Origin: Brachionus manjavacas
Lineage: Eukaryota; Rotifera; Eurotatoria; Ploima; Brachionidae
Direction: 5' to 3'
DNA: 64,000 nucleotides
Assembly: GCA_019054805.1 (NCBI GenBank)
Contig: JAHQIY010000036.1
Span: 62,001-126,000 of the forward strand
The notes beneath the pieces are model-generated. The model had not been told where the DNA came from and made no database searches. It saw nothing but the letters and a program-made list of their open reading frames with translations. Within the stretch, counting starts at the first letter, position 1. Each line of letters begins with the position of its first letter. This document shows positions 23,901 through 35,489 of this stretch, piece by piece. Made by a program: the position numbers and the translations under genes.

Positions 23901-26900
23901 TTCTTAGAAAATTAAATGAATAATTTTAATTACAAAACACATTTTGGAGGAATACCTAAGTAAATATCTTCTAAGATTTCTTTTTGTTTATTAAATAATT
24001 AATAGCTAAATAAAGAGCAATTCGTGCTGACTTGACAAGATTCGATAGACAAAACATTGCGTCAACAAGCATGCTTCAAAATTTTAATTGATTTTTAAAC
24101 AACTAAAATTTGACTGGATTTTCTTAATTATGTAAGAAATTTTTGTCAAATAATTTAGCTTAAGTTAATATTTTGGTTGAATGTTGTTATTTTAGAATGT
24201 TTAATAAGATAATCACGTCTAATTTATCTGTATTTTTCTATTATTTTAAGAGCAAAATTGGTTTAGGGAAAAATTACGCAGCTAAACCAGGTAATTTAAT
24301 ATTTTAAATTAATTTGGAATGAGATTCTATTACCGAAAGCCAATTTAAAAACACTTTTTGCATCAACACTCATTCGAAGCTGGCAAATGATTTAGAATAA
24401 AAATCTAAGATAAATGTGCAGTTGTTTGAAAATAGATTTTTCTCAGCTAACCCATTTCTTTATTAATAACTCTAATTTTGAAATATTTTAATGCTATGTA
24501 AAAAACGTTTTTTTTTCAAATTTAAAGCTGAAAATTGATTTTTCCTCCTGTATTTAATTTCATTCCGAAAATTGAAAATTATAAGCGTAATGAAAATATC
24601 TGGCTGCTGTGTTATTTTCATCCAATTTTATTTGTGACATGTGTAGAGCATATGGGATTTGTCGTCCTTTCATACCAGCAAAATCTGAAACAGTCCTTAA
24701 ATTGGTTAAAAAAATTTATTGATTTTCAAATTGTAATAATTAAATGACTTTAAATTAAAAAGAATCTTTCTTTTTAATTAAAAAAGTGATATAATAAAAC
24801 AAAATTTCACTTATTTCATCCAAATTATATTTTAGGTACTGATTCATTTAATTTTTGCAATAAACTGTCATTATCATTACAAAGAAATTTTTAGTCAAAT
24901 GAAGAACCGTACAATTATTATTAAGCTAGATTCTAATTAAAAACAGACTGTCTACAAGTCTAAAATTACTATTGATTAATTTTTCTTGCAATTAAATTAA
25001 GAATTCATCATCCAAAAAAAATTAATAAGCTTAATTTAACTCCTAAATTGGTATGTTTTATGGGAAAAAAGCCAAATTTTACAAGAACAAAAATAGGCCT
25101 ATTTTTAGAAAGAATATTCAAATTGCGTTCTGAAATTACATTTTGAATAATAATTTTCTTTTGAAAAAATAAAATAAACACAAACTGTTATTATTTTTAT
25201 AGTTTATTCATTTAAAAAATGTTTTTATTTAAAAAAAAAAAAAATTTTTTTTATTATTAGTACTAAGTTTTATGAATTAACTCAACTAAATCAGCATTAA
25301 GCAACAATTTGAATAAATTTGAAAGAATTATTTTCTTTTAGTTTCGATTTAAAAATCTTAGAAAAATCTTCGATAGCTCTAGTTCAATAGCAAATTTTCA
25401 GTAAAAAGTCACAATCATAAATGAGTTTATGGGATAAAAAAGAGTTTTATTTATAATTTCATTAGAAAAATTTATTTTAATTAAAAAAAGATGTAATCAG
25501 ACAACTCTCGGGATAAAAATCAGATAATAATAGCTCTTGAAAAGCTTTTAAATTCTCAAGAACATTAGTCGAATGCAGGTTAATTTTTAAATATTAATTT
25601 TAAATTTAATATTCATCTTAAAAAAAAATGACGCAAGAATTTCAGTTAATATGCTATTTTATTAGTTGCAACTATCAAATGACTAAATAAACTCGTTTAC
25701 AATTTTGTATGATATAACATTTTCTTGACAAAACGAAAGCGCCTATCTTCTAAAAATAATAACAGCAAAATTCTAAGCCCAAATAGTGCATTAATAATAA
25801 GAAATTTTTCAGTATCCTGATACAAAAAAGGAGAGAATGTATTTTAATTCACTTCAAAAATATAATCATGTATTTTTATTTAAACTAAACTGCTCAAAAA
25901 GAGATTTGTTTGCATGTTTCTTAATAGACTAAATCCAGCTAAGGATTATAATTATTTCTAATACTAATAAATAAATTTATAAAAAAAAAAAAAAGTATTG
26001 TAAATAAAGCTTAAAGCCAAAATTTCTTTTTTTGTTTTCAATTTCCTAATCTTTTCAATAACGGAAATAAGAATTTGAATGGTAAAATAAAAAAGTGGTT
26101 TCATTATTTTAATGGGAAACTCAAGAACACTCGAACATGTTTTGTGATGATTGTAATTCTGACAGTATATATCCTGAGTATTATTATTAACCTTTGACTA
26201 AAGTTAAAATTTGTTCAAAATAATTTTTAATAAAAGCTGCTAAAAATAATTATAGATTTTTTGATGAAATTAATTGTAGTTGATAATCATTTGCTTTAAA
26301 AAATTGGAATGGAATAAGGAAGTGAAAAAAGAAAAATTATCCTTAATAATGATGTTTTTTTAAGATATGTCTCAGTTTTTTCATTCAGCTAATTCCGAGG
26401 GTTCCAAATATTAAAACTGATATTTTTAATCAATTCTTTAAGCTTTAATTTTATCATAAAGATGATCTATCTTTAACTATAAATAGTCAGCTATTTTAGA
26501 AAATTATTAAATTTCATTTATTAGAAACAATGCAGTAAATATTGAAAATTATCTGTTATTTTCCATCATTTATTCGCTAAATTTAGAAAATTATTTCTGT
26601 CTTTTAATTTTTCCTTTGTTGCGTTTTTATTAAGCAGATTTTTAGCTGATATTTTTAAATTTAAGCTTTACATGATTATTTCTATTTAGGAAATTTGATT
26701 TATAATAAAAAAAGTTGCTCGAGTGAATGCAAAATTTACCTCATTTACCAATTTAATGAGAATCCCAATTTGATCAGTATTATTTAAAAAATTTCATGGA
26801 ATATTTAACTGCACATTTAAAATAGCATTACTTTTTTTAAATAAAAGTGTATTTTAACATTTGGTCTAAACTTAAGAACAATTTAAATTTATATTTTCAT

Positions 26901-28377
26901 AAAAAAAATTCTCGAAAAACAATTTTAGATAATTAAAAAAAAAAAAAAATATTTAGATTATAAAGCTATTAGCTTTGGGCTATCGACAGATGACTGTTTG
27001 TTGCAACTTTTTTTTATTCAGATTTTTTTAATATTTTATACTTTAATTTTTCTTTTTAAGTTTCAAAATTAAAGTAATCCTTAAAAAATAATAGCCGTCA
27101 ATTTTGTGAAAAAAAAACTGGAGAAAAAATGGATCCAAACAAATTAGAAAAAAACACAAAAATAATTTTAAATTTTAAAGAAATTTTTTTAAAAGTCTTA
27201 ATTTGCTTAAATTAACCAAAAATCAAAATAAAAAGATAATCAATTAATTAAGATAACCTTTGGTTACTTTTACTGTAATATTAAAAAATCGTTGAATAAA
27301 TCCTCAAATTATTTTAAAATCATTTATTTTAAAAATCGCTGAATTTTGACAAACATTTATTAGAAATCTAATATTTATATTACATATACTAATTACCATA
27401 TTAAAAAAAATTTTCTTGAAACGATTCAAAAAGCAAAATTTGATTAAAATTGCTTTCCATTTTGAGAAAAATAAAAAATTTTTTGATAGAAAGAATTAAT
27501 AAGTGTATTAAATGGATCATGATCTAAAAGCATTTTTTGATTCCCGAAAATTGGTTTATTTTTAGTAAGTTAAATTCTCTGTTGATAATTTAAGATGATT
27601 TTCATAACAACAACAAAAAAATTAGATTAATCAATTAACTTATTTCAAGTTGAAACTTAACAGTTTCAAATAAAAAATAAAAAATTACCGCTTCATTAAT
27701 AGAAATGAACTACTTATAATTTTTTAATTTTAATGATTACATATAGAGCTTCATTCTTTATTAAAATTATTTAAGTATAATTGAGAATTCAAATTTATAC
27801 CATAAAAATTTTGTCTAAAAATTAAAGTTTTTCATTGAAATGATTAAATTCAAAAAAATATTTAGATAAATTGCTTTTTGCTACAAAAAAGATTTTAATA
27901 TTTTTGAAATTAAATAAAATAATATTGAAAATCATTAACTTAATAATTTAATTGAATCGCACTTTATGGTTTTAATTTTATATTAAATTTTATTTTTTTT
28001 AACAACCATTTGTTGAATAATTTTTTAGTTTTTCTTTGACAAGAACAAAAAATATTGACATCAAACAAATTTTTTACTAGCTACGTCTCAAAATTTGTCT
28101 TGTACTTTGATTAAATACTTTAAATTTGATTTTCCATTAATCTTTGAATTTTATTTAATCTTTATTAATCCTAAAATATTTGTTAATCGATTTCTTCAAC
28201 AACAAAAAACTTGCTTTTGAATTTTCATTCATTAGCTTCTTGTTTAAAATATTTTGTATATTTACATGAATTAAAAATAAAATATGAAAAAAATTTAAAT
28301 TTAATACACCCAAAAATTCTTATCTGTTTAAAGCTCAAACTTAAATTTTGAAAAAAACTTGAAATTTTTTATTCAAA
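17959..28377. other. 10-kb gene desert
   Basis: The region is uniformly AT-rich with no supported gene. The only recognisable content is a mariner/Tc1-like remnant near 20.1-20.4 kb. Short open frames (for example 24535-24747) show no family features. It must contain the 5' flank of the GPCR gene and the ALDH8A1 promoter. Confidence 0.5.
20121..20440 (+). mobile_element. Degenerate mariner/Tc1-like transposase fragment
   Basis: Conceptual translation with in-frame stops and shifts reads HPTGTSDLAPLNFWVLNDIK, then TTEEQLAPLVTEKL, then WIERMKLCIESQ. This resembles the C-terminal catalytic region of mariner transposases (the HPPYSPDLAP block, a lysine-rich helix, then a W-R-C-I tail). Two stops interrupt it and no terminal repeats were identified, so it is a fossil. 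The short ATG frame at 20320 is only the tail of this remnant. Confidence 0.6.
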
Positions 28378-29991
28378 ATGGTTATTCAAATATCGAATTT
28401 TATAAATAATGTTTTCATGCCTACCTCGAACCACATCGAGTCCTATGATCCAAGTAATGGCCAACTTTTATGCAATGTTCCGGATAGTGGAAAAAATGAG
28501 TGTGACATTGCCATTGAGGCGGCTGCACAAGCCTTTAAAACCTGGTCAACGACAAGCCAAATGGAAAGAGCTAAAATTCTGAACCGAATAGCTGATGAAA
28601 TCGAAAAGAATATCGATGAACTAGCTAAAGCAGAATCACAAGACCAAGGCAAGCCACTATCGATTTCGACCAATTTTGAGATTCCACGCGCTGCTTACAA
28701 TTTTCGTTTTTTTGCCGCTGCCATTCTCAACCACAAAAATGAATCAACCGAACTGCCTCATTTGAAAAGCTTCAGTTATACAACGGAGGTTCCAAGCGGC
28801 GTGGCCGTTCTTATTTCTCCATGGAATTTGCCCTTGTATTTACTTACATGGAAAATAGCCCCATGCATAGCCAGTGGCTGCACTTGTGTTTGTAAGCCGA
28901 GCGAATTTACATCGCTGACAGCCTTTTTGCTTTGTGATATACTTCTCAAAGCTGGTCTTCCTCAAGGTGTTGTTAACATCGTTTTTGGACTTGGATCAAA
29001 AATTGGAAACGACTTGGTTACTCATCCCGAAGCCAAGCTAATTTCGTTCACAGGTGGAACCGTAACTGGAAATGTAATCAGAAAGGTAACTGCTGATCAA
29101 CCATATAAGCGATTATCTCTTGAACAAGGAGGAAAAAATCCTGGGATTGTTTTTCAAGACGCTGATTTAAACAAGCACATAAAGGCCATTGGAAATTCTT
29201 GCTTCCAAAATTCTGGTCAAATTTGCCTCTGCTCTAGTCGGTAAATAATTTTTTCTTTTTTTAAATTTTTATTAAATAAACTTAATTTTTAGCTTTTTTA
29301 TTTTTCATTAAAAAAGATAGTTAATAAATTTTAAATTAAAAATAAAAAGATATTATGTGCATGTTAGTCGAATAAATGAGTTTTTGGATCTTTTGGTAAA
29401 GCATGCTCGTGGTATGGTCGTCGGAGATCCTTTTGATAAAAGCACTAATATGGGCCCAGTAGTTAGCAAACAGCATTACGATAAGGTTATGTCATACATT
29501 GGTCAAGCAACTAAATTGGGTTGCGAAATTTTATGTGGAGAAACTGTCGAGTATAATTGTTGAAGATTTAAAATTTATTAAAACTTAATTTTTAAAATTT
29601 AAGCGAAAAACCAGCAGGGCTTAATTCAAATGGTTATTATATTTTGCCAACTGTTATAACCAACTTAGACGATTCTTGTCCACTAATGCAAGAAGAAATT
29701 TTTGGCCCGGTTGTTTGCGTCACCACTTTTCACGAAGAAGATGAAGTTATTGAACGAGCCAACAACAATAGGTACGGCTTAGCGGCCACTCTTTGGACAA
29801 ATGATGTAGGTCGTGCGCATAGAGTTAGCCGCGCTTTGTTAGCAGGAACTACATGGATCAATTGTTTTCTAGTTCGTGATTTGAACATGCCTTTCGGTGG
29901 ATTCAAAGATAGTGGTACTGGTCGGGAAGGATATCCATATTCGTTTGAATTTTTTACAGAAAAAAAGACAATCTGTATCAATTATGCTTAA
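28378..29991 (+). CDS. ALDH8A1: ALDH8A1, 2-aminomuconic semialdehyde dehydrogenase
   Basis: This NAD-dependent aldehyde dehydrogenase is known to act in tryptophan/kynurenine catabolism and was earlier described as a retinal dehydrogenase. Three exons join in phase: 28378-29240, 29350-29550 and 29604-29991, giving 483 aa (human 487). Visible hallmarks are the substrate-proximal ISPWNLPLYLLTWKIAP segment with Asn150, the cofactor loop FTGGTVTG, catalytic Glu249 (in LEQGGKNP, where most family members have LELGGK) and nucleophile Cys283 in GQICLCSSR. The C-terminal EEIFGPVVCV and NNRYGLAATLW blocks, then NMPFGGFKDSGTGREG, complete the fold. The second intron splits an Asp codon. ANKRD40 starts 135 bp downstream on the same strand, so the two genes are tightly spaced. 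An AATAAA lies just after the stop. Confidence 0.95.
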
Positions 29992-30126
29992 AAATAAAAA
30001 CTTTTTTCCATTTATTTAAGCTTTGAATAAAAAAAATATTTAAAAAAATTTGATTTTTATCTCAAGGTTTTAAAGCCTTATGTTTAATGTAATCAAAAAA
30101 AAATTGAATCACTAAACATTTAAAGA

Positions 30127-30840
30127 ATGGATCAAGAGTATCAAAAAAATGAGAAATTTCGCGAACTTTGTTACATTGGAGACATGCAGCTGATCAAAAA
30201 TTTCTATAGTTCCAGCCATCCTGATCTAAATTCCCAAAACAAAGTGAACGGTTGGACCAGTTTGCATTGGGCATGTAGCAAAAATAATGTTCAACTTGTA
30301 GAGTATTTGTGTGAAAAAGGAGCCAGCAAGAAAATAAAGAATAAAGACGGAAAAACCCCCATTGAGTATATCAAAGACCAAGATTTGCGCAAAAATTTTG
30401 GAATAAGCCATGAAAATAGCGAAGAAACTCAAAAAATATCCACCATAGTTCCTAGTTTTGTAAGAAATCCACAATTTCACTACGTGGACAAATCTTTATA
30501 TGACTCTGAACCAACTAAACAAACTCTGGAGCCTGAAGTTAACAAGAACAACTCAAATGTTATCACTATGCCATATAGTGCTCCTAAGGTCGGCGGAAAG
30601 GAAATGATCACTCTAAGAATCCGATCTAGTTTTGACGAGGATTTTATCGAAGTCGATGTTGATAAACAAAGTTTAGATTTCGAAAGTTTTAAAAAATTAT
30701 GTCGAGCAGAACTAGATCATGTTAGTGAAAATTATAAAATTCACAAAATTAGAAAATTACCAAACATTTTAATCCGAAATACAAACGATATCAAAAGACT
30801 TCAAAATGAGCAAGAAATTGAGTTTGTTTTTGTTCCTTAA
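30127..30840 (+). CDS. ANKRD40: ANKRD40-like ankyrin-repeat protein
   Basis: A single exon encodes 237 aa, shorter than vertebrate ANKRD40 (about 368) mainly because the Pro-rich middle is missing. Two ankyrin repeats lie at about residues 5-85, with the well-conserved NGWTSLHWACSKNN helix pair. A short linker keeps the FVRNPQF segment. The C-terminal domain (about 155-237) matches the family signature: LRIRSSFDEDFIEVDVD, then the invariant IRKLPNILIRNTNDIKRLQ and a final IEFVFVP strand. The molecular role of the family is poorly defined; ankyrin repeats imply protein binding. It lies close behind ALDH8A1 on the same strand, which could reflect shared transcription or simple compactness. Confidence 0.9.
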   Translation: MDQEYQKNEKFRELCYIGDMQLIKNFYSSSHPDLNSQNKVNGWTSLHWACSKNNVQLVEYLCEKGASKKIKNKDGKTPIEYIKDQDLRKNFGISHENSEETQKISTIVPSFVRNPQFHYVDKSLYDSEPTKQTLEPEVNKNNSNVITMPYSAPKVGGKEMITLRIRSSFDEDFIEVDVDKQSLDFESFKKLCRAELDHVSENYKIHKIRKLPNILIRNTNDIKRLQNEQEIEFVFVP

Positions 30841-31873
30841 AAAATGTTTTTATGTTGTTTGAATTAAATTTTTGTCTAAAATTATTTGGATTAAAATTTA
30901 AAATAAATCATATCTTTGTACCAAATTTAATTTTCTGCTTCTTGAAAAAATGATACCAGAATTTTCATTTCAGAAAAAAAAGAAAAGTATACTAATTTTC
31001 ACAGCTTATGACAATAAATATTCTTTTTTATTGATACAAAATAATCAGTACAACAATCAGTATTCTTTGAAAATATTAACAATTTTTTTATTTTATTTCA
31101 ATTATTCTATTTAATTACAATTATTTAGTTATTTTTTTTAGGAATTATTAAATTATTTATTTTATTTAATTCGAGCAATTTTAGGTACTATTGTGTAAGT
31201 TTAAAACAATTATTCTATAAATTTAAATTTAATTTTTTAAAAATATAGAATAAAAATTCAAAATTCAGAATATATATGAAAAATAATTTTTTCCATTCTA
31301 GAGTTGTTATCAACATTTAAAAAAGTTTTAAATAAAAAGCATAAATTTAGTTTGAAAACTAATTCAGATTTGAGTTTAACTTGAATTTTAAGAATTATTT
31401 CAAATGCTTATTTTATTGGAATCGTACTGATATTTGAATTTCTATACGCTTTGTTTTTATTTAATAGAAAATTTCTTAAAAAGGAAAAGTTATAGTCATT
31501 CAAAGAAGAATTCACAGTTTTATCTCATTAACGGTTCAATTTTGAATTACTATAACTTAAGCCCCAAACTATAAATGAAAGAAATTTCAAGATTTTTTGA
31601 TATTGCTTTTGTATGCTTTTTTAAAGAACTAAAACCCACCAACATCAATATTGAAAAAATTTAGAAAAAAAAGCATATTTTTTTTATCAATCGTTTACAA
31701 GATCAATAATTCATATAATTTAGAAATCCTGACTATTAAAAGCACTGCTAATTGTAGTGAAACAAGATTAAAATTTCTCAAAAATTTAGATTTTTAGAAA
31801 TAATAATTTCGCAACATTAAAAATTCTATAAATACATACGATTCTATTTAACATTATTAAACTTGCAAGCAAA
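30841..31873. other. Intergenic stretch, no gene seen
   Basis: AT-rich sequence between ANKRD40 and the HEAT-repeat gene, with no open frame or repeat I can support. Confidence 0.5.
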
Positions 31874-32322
31874 ATGACTGAAAAAGACCTTTCATACATT
31901 TTAAAACTGCGATCAAACGAGGCTGTTAGATTAGGAAAAGAGACTACTGATATTGATGTAGTTTTGACTTTGAGCAAACACCCGGATCCTATGGTCAGAA
32001 AAAAGGCCTTGGTTGAAATGTGTCCGTGTAGAGTAAAAGCAGACTTAGATCGATTTTGGGAACGAGTTTTCGAAATGAAAAACGATGAAAGCAATATTGT
32101 CAGAGCTCAAGTAGAATTTTAATATTTGAAAATTTTTAAATAAAATCATTATTTTGCTCAAAGGTTTTGCATACACTCTGCGATGGCTCACCAAAACATT
32201 TGGAGCATCGCATAAGCCTTGCACTGGAAGATTTCAATATAGACCCTGATACTGAGATTAGGCGAAAAGCCCATAAAGTAATGTCATCCTATCATCGAAC
32301 CGGAAAATGGAACATACTGTAA
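31874..32322 (+). CDS. Small HEAT-repeat-like protein of unknown role
   Basis: Two exons (31874-32110 and 32164-32322) join in phase across a 53-nt GT-AG intron and give 131 aa. The product is built of helical pairs typical of HEAT repeats: HPDPMVRKKALVEMCPC, then NDESNIVRAQVLHTLCDGSP, then DPDTEIRRKAHKVMSSY. It ends in RTGKWNIL. No membrane span, signal peptide or catalytic motif is visible. The two Cys-containing turns (MCPCR and LCDGSP) are unusual for a generic HEAT protein and suggest a specific conserved family. My impression is that related small HEAT proteins occur in bacteria as well as eukaryotes, but I cannot verify this here. It is convergent with SNIP1, the two stops being about 128 bp apart. 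Confidence 0.75.
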
Positions 32323-32450
32323 ATTACCTGGCTAAATTTAAATTTAAATGAAAAATAAAATTTTTAACTCAATTTTAAATGTTTTATTTTAATAATATTG
32401 ACTAAGATTTACAAAAATTTTAAATTCATTTTTAATTTTTGGATTTTTTA

Positions 32451-33263
32451 TCATCTTTTTTTACGCTTTCTCTCGCGATCATCATCAGATTGTGAGCTAG
32501 CCGATTCACTTGAGGAACTGCGTGATTTTTTTTTATGCTTACTCTTTGACTTATATTTTTTTAGATCAATTTCTTCCTTTTCGCTTTCACTGTTTTCTAG
32601 TTCTTTTTTGTCTCTTGCTGGTTCAGGTTGTTCGTTTTTGTCCTCCTTGTCAGATTCATCAAAATATTCAGCATCTAAATCTTCAAGATCATTTTTGCTC
32701 TCTTCATGCAACAAAATATATTCTCTAGAACTAAATCCAAATTTAATAACATCCTTTTCTCTCAATTCAAAGTATCGCTGAGCTTCTATCTGTTTGTTGT
32801 TAATGAACGTTCCATTTGTAGAACCTAAATCGATGATGTAAGGCTTAACTGCCCTTCCGGTACTTCCATCTTTCTTTTTGTATTCAATCAAACGGTACTG
32901 AAAAGCAGCATGCTGTTTGGAACATGATGGATGATCAACGGGAATGTCTGCCACTAAGCGGTCGCGGCCAAAAAGATAAGCCGACTGACGATGAATCTGA
33001 TAAAATGGAAGCTCTGTCTCCCCTTTGAAACAGTACAATCTCCATCTTCTTCGCGGTTTGCGGGCTTCCGGTGGTTCATTATATTTGACAACCACTCCAT
33101 TAATAAGGTTTGTGTCTTTTGCTAAATTTCCACTCAGTGCCAAAGAAGGCTTTTCCTTCTCTACCACTGGTTCTTCATCTTCTTTTTTTATCTCTTTACC
33201 GTATTCTTGGCTCTTAGACTCCGCTCGAGTCCTTTCATTGATGCGCTTGTCTCGTCTATCCAT
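32451..33263 (-). CDS. SNIP1: SNIP1, FHA-domain nuclear protein
   Basis: SNIP1 (Smad nuclear-interacting protein 1, plant DAWDLE) works in pre-mRNA splicing and microRNA biogenesis through its phosphothreonine-binding FHA domain. One exon encodes 270 aa starting at the ATG at 33263. The N-terminus is charged (Arg/Glu/Lys). The lead-in VVKYNEPPEARKPRRRWRLY is diagnostic of the family. The FHA domain (about 90-190) contains YLFGRDRLVADIPVDHPSCS and SKQHAAFQYR, then YIIDLGSTNGTFINN and KFGFSSREYILLHE, so the phosphopeptide-binding Gly-Arg, Ser-x-x-His and Thr-Asn-Gly positions are kept. The C-terminal acidic then Ser/Arg/Lys-rich tail looks disordered and nuclear. Compared with vertebrates (about 396 aa) the N-terminal RS-rich region is short. 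Confidence 0.95.
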   Translation of the reverse strand: MDRRDKRINERTRAESKSQEYGKEIKKEDEEPVVEKEKPSLALSGNLAKDTNLINGVVVKYNEPPEARKPRRRWRLYCFKGETELPFYQIHRQSAYLFGRDRLVADIPVDHPSCSKQHAAFQYRLIEYKKKDGSTGRAVKPYIIDLGSTNGTFINNKQIEAQRYFELREKDVIKFGFSSREYILLHEESKNDLEDLDAEYFDESDKEDKNEQPEPARDKKELENSESEKEEIDLKKYKSKSKHKKKSRSSSSESASSQSDDDRERKRKKR

Positions 33264-33860
33264 TAAAAAAAAGAATTAATTCAAAGAATATTCAGATTTT
33301 ATTTATTTTATAATATTTTATAATAAAATTTTATCAGCATTATGTTCTAATTGCTCTGAGCTAATTTCAAGTTCGTTTTGAAATTTTTAATTCCAGACTC
33401 TAAGTTAATGTTAAATTTGATATATTTAGACTGAATTATTTTGCTTTTGTTAAAAATTTATTAAAAATAATTTGTTTAAGTTTGAGAATGAATAAAAATA
33501 GAGCTGAATAATTTTTTCTGTCTAGAAAAAGTGAAATAAATGGGAAGAAAATATTTTATTTTAAAATAAAATTAATATGTATTTTTTTTTTAAATATTTA
33601 TTTCAGATGTGTTGAAAATTTTCTTCTACTTGAAATGTAAAATGGGATTAAATGTCCGTTTTGATTAATTTTTTATTAAGTAATATTTGAAAATTATTTA
33701 ATCTTTTTTCTTAGATTATTGAAAATTTCAACTTAATTATATTTAAGAAGTTTTGTTCAATAGTTGTTAAAACTGTAATCTTTGAAATAAATTAGAAATT
33801 AACACTTTTTGTCTTTTTCATCTTTATGATTTTTAGCTTAAGTTGTTTAAACTTGAGGTA

Positions 33861-34159
33861 TAGACAATGAAAATATTTAAAGTAAAAATCCTTTCTGTAC
33901 TTTTTGTACTTTTTCTAATTATTTTATTTGGCACTGTTCCTTATTGTACTTTTTGTTCTTAATGGTAATAAAAAAACCTTTTATTAATCAATGTTTTAAA
34001 TATATATTTTATATTTAACTAATATTTTTCTTACCTTTAGCATACCCGAATCCCTAAACCAGGGCAAAAAGGAACAGGGCCAAATAAAATAATATTTTGA
34101 AAAGGTACAAAAAGAACAGAAAGGAAAATGATTTTTTAAAAGTTTGATTTCATTGTCTA
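33861..34159. repeat. Fold-back (long inverted repeat) element
   Basis: Two arms of roughly 85-90 nt (33861-33943 and 34068-34159) are imperfect reverse complements around a 124-nt loop. Each arm starts TAGACAATGAAA at the outer end and carries CCTTTCTGT, a TTTTTGTAC run, ATTTTATTTGG and CTGTTCC towards the loop. The structure is that of a small non-autonomous or fold-back transposon. No transposase is present. Confidence 0.7.
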
Positions 34160-34271
34160 TCCATGTTATACTTATGTACAACTTGTGATATAAAAATTAA
34201 AAATCATTTAAAAAATTTTAAATAAAAATGAAATGCAATTTTTTTTCTGAAAATCATGAAAAAAATTCCGA

Positions 34272-34344
34272 AAAATTCTTATACAAGTCAAAGTCATGAC
34301 TTTTAAACAACTCTGGTCAAAACTTTGACTTATAAGAAATTTTC
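34272..34344. repeat. Short inverted repeat (hairpin)
   Basis: AAAATTCTTATACAAGTCAA on the left pairs with TTGACTTATAAGAAATTTT on the right, with a loop of about 27 nt that itself contains a GTCATGAC palindrome. It lies between two larger fold-back elements. Confidence 0.6.
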
Positions 34345-34410
34345 CAAAAAATGTCACGAAATTCAAATGAATTTTCTTTAAAAATGAAATCATAACTTTG
34401 ACATGCAGAT

Positions 34411-34710
34411 TTAAAAATAAGGATGGGAAACCGGTTTGTGGAACCAGTTCAAAATTAAATAACACAATATTAAGAATTATTTTATTTTTTTACATCAGAA
34501 TTTAATTTTTAATAATCGCTAAATTGAAAAAATTTTAAATTAATAAAGTTAAGGATGCAACTTTAACAAATCTTCCAAAATTCAAAAAAAATTTGAACTT
34601 CAAAAAATCTTTTTTCATTTCTCTGTTATAACTTAAATAGAACCGGTTTAAAAAATTAACTGGTTCCAAACTGGCTAAAAAAGTGAACCGATTTCCCACC
34701 CCTACTTTAA
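34411..34710. repeat. MITE-like element with AACCGGTT-containing inverted ends
   Basis: The left end reads GGATGGGAAACCGGTT and then GGAACCAGTT. The right end, reverse-complemented, reads GGGGTGGGAAATCGGTT and then GGAACCAGTT. The ends are therefore imperfect terminal inverted repeats bounding about 300 bp without coding capacity. The right arm has about 10 extra bases between the two blocks and carries a second AACCGGTT further in. Size and structure suit a MITE or fold-back element. Confidence 0.6.
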
Positions 34711-35489
34711 AGAATAAAAATTCATTATACTGCACTTTTTACACAAAACTTAAAATCATAAAATCCATTCGTAAACTAAACTCAATTTTTAATTAATCAA
34801 TAATTATTTTTTAAAGGTAAAATTTTAATCCGTCATATCAATGATTAAATTGTTATTTAAAAAAAAATTGATTGTAATTTAAAAATTAAACGGGGTCGTT
34901 GGCAGAGCCCTGATTTAGATTAGAGAACTATTAGTTAAAATTAAAATTAATAATTAAGTTTTCAAAAAATTTAAATCTTTAATTTAATTATCCAAATGAC
35001 GATTTTATTTATTTTCATTTGACAATTTAATTTTTGATATAACGGGTTAAAATGCATCCTTGTTTTAAATTTATTATTTGATTAATCTTTCTTATATTTT
35101 AAATTAAGAGTTTGAAAAAAAATAATGATAACATTTTTGTTTAATTTGATAGAATTATTGAAAATTTTGATATTCATTTTGATTTTTTTTTGATAAAGAC
35201 GATTAATCTTTGTCATAAATCTTAGTCTGTTTTATTGAATTGATTCAAATACTTAAGAGTTAAATGTAGTTAAAAAATAATTTAGATAAAATTAAAAAAA
35301 AATTATATTTTCATTATTACTATTACTATTCTTTATAATTATTAAATTAAAAGTATTCTAATAGTAAAAAAAATAAAAAAATTAGATTTTTATTTAGCTT
35401 AAAAGTTAAAAATATACAATTTTATAAAATAGACACCTTCAGTATTATCAATATCATTGTGTAAATTAGATTGTGCGTTTTGGGTATTA

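Larger units (their letters stand above)
33264..35489. other. Intergenic stretch with fold-back elements
   Basis: No gene is supported. The stretch 33.86-34.71 kb is a patchwork of inverted repeats annotated separately. The three minus-strand open frames at 33996-34735 are inside those repeats and are not considered genes. Confidence 0.55.

Noticed and set aside
24535..24747. Plus-strand open frame of 70 codons in the gene desert
   Set aside because: No recognisable domain, start context or adjoining exon; composition like the surroundings.
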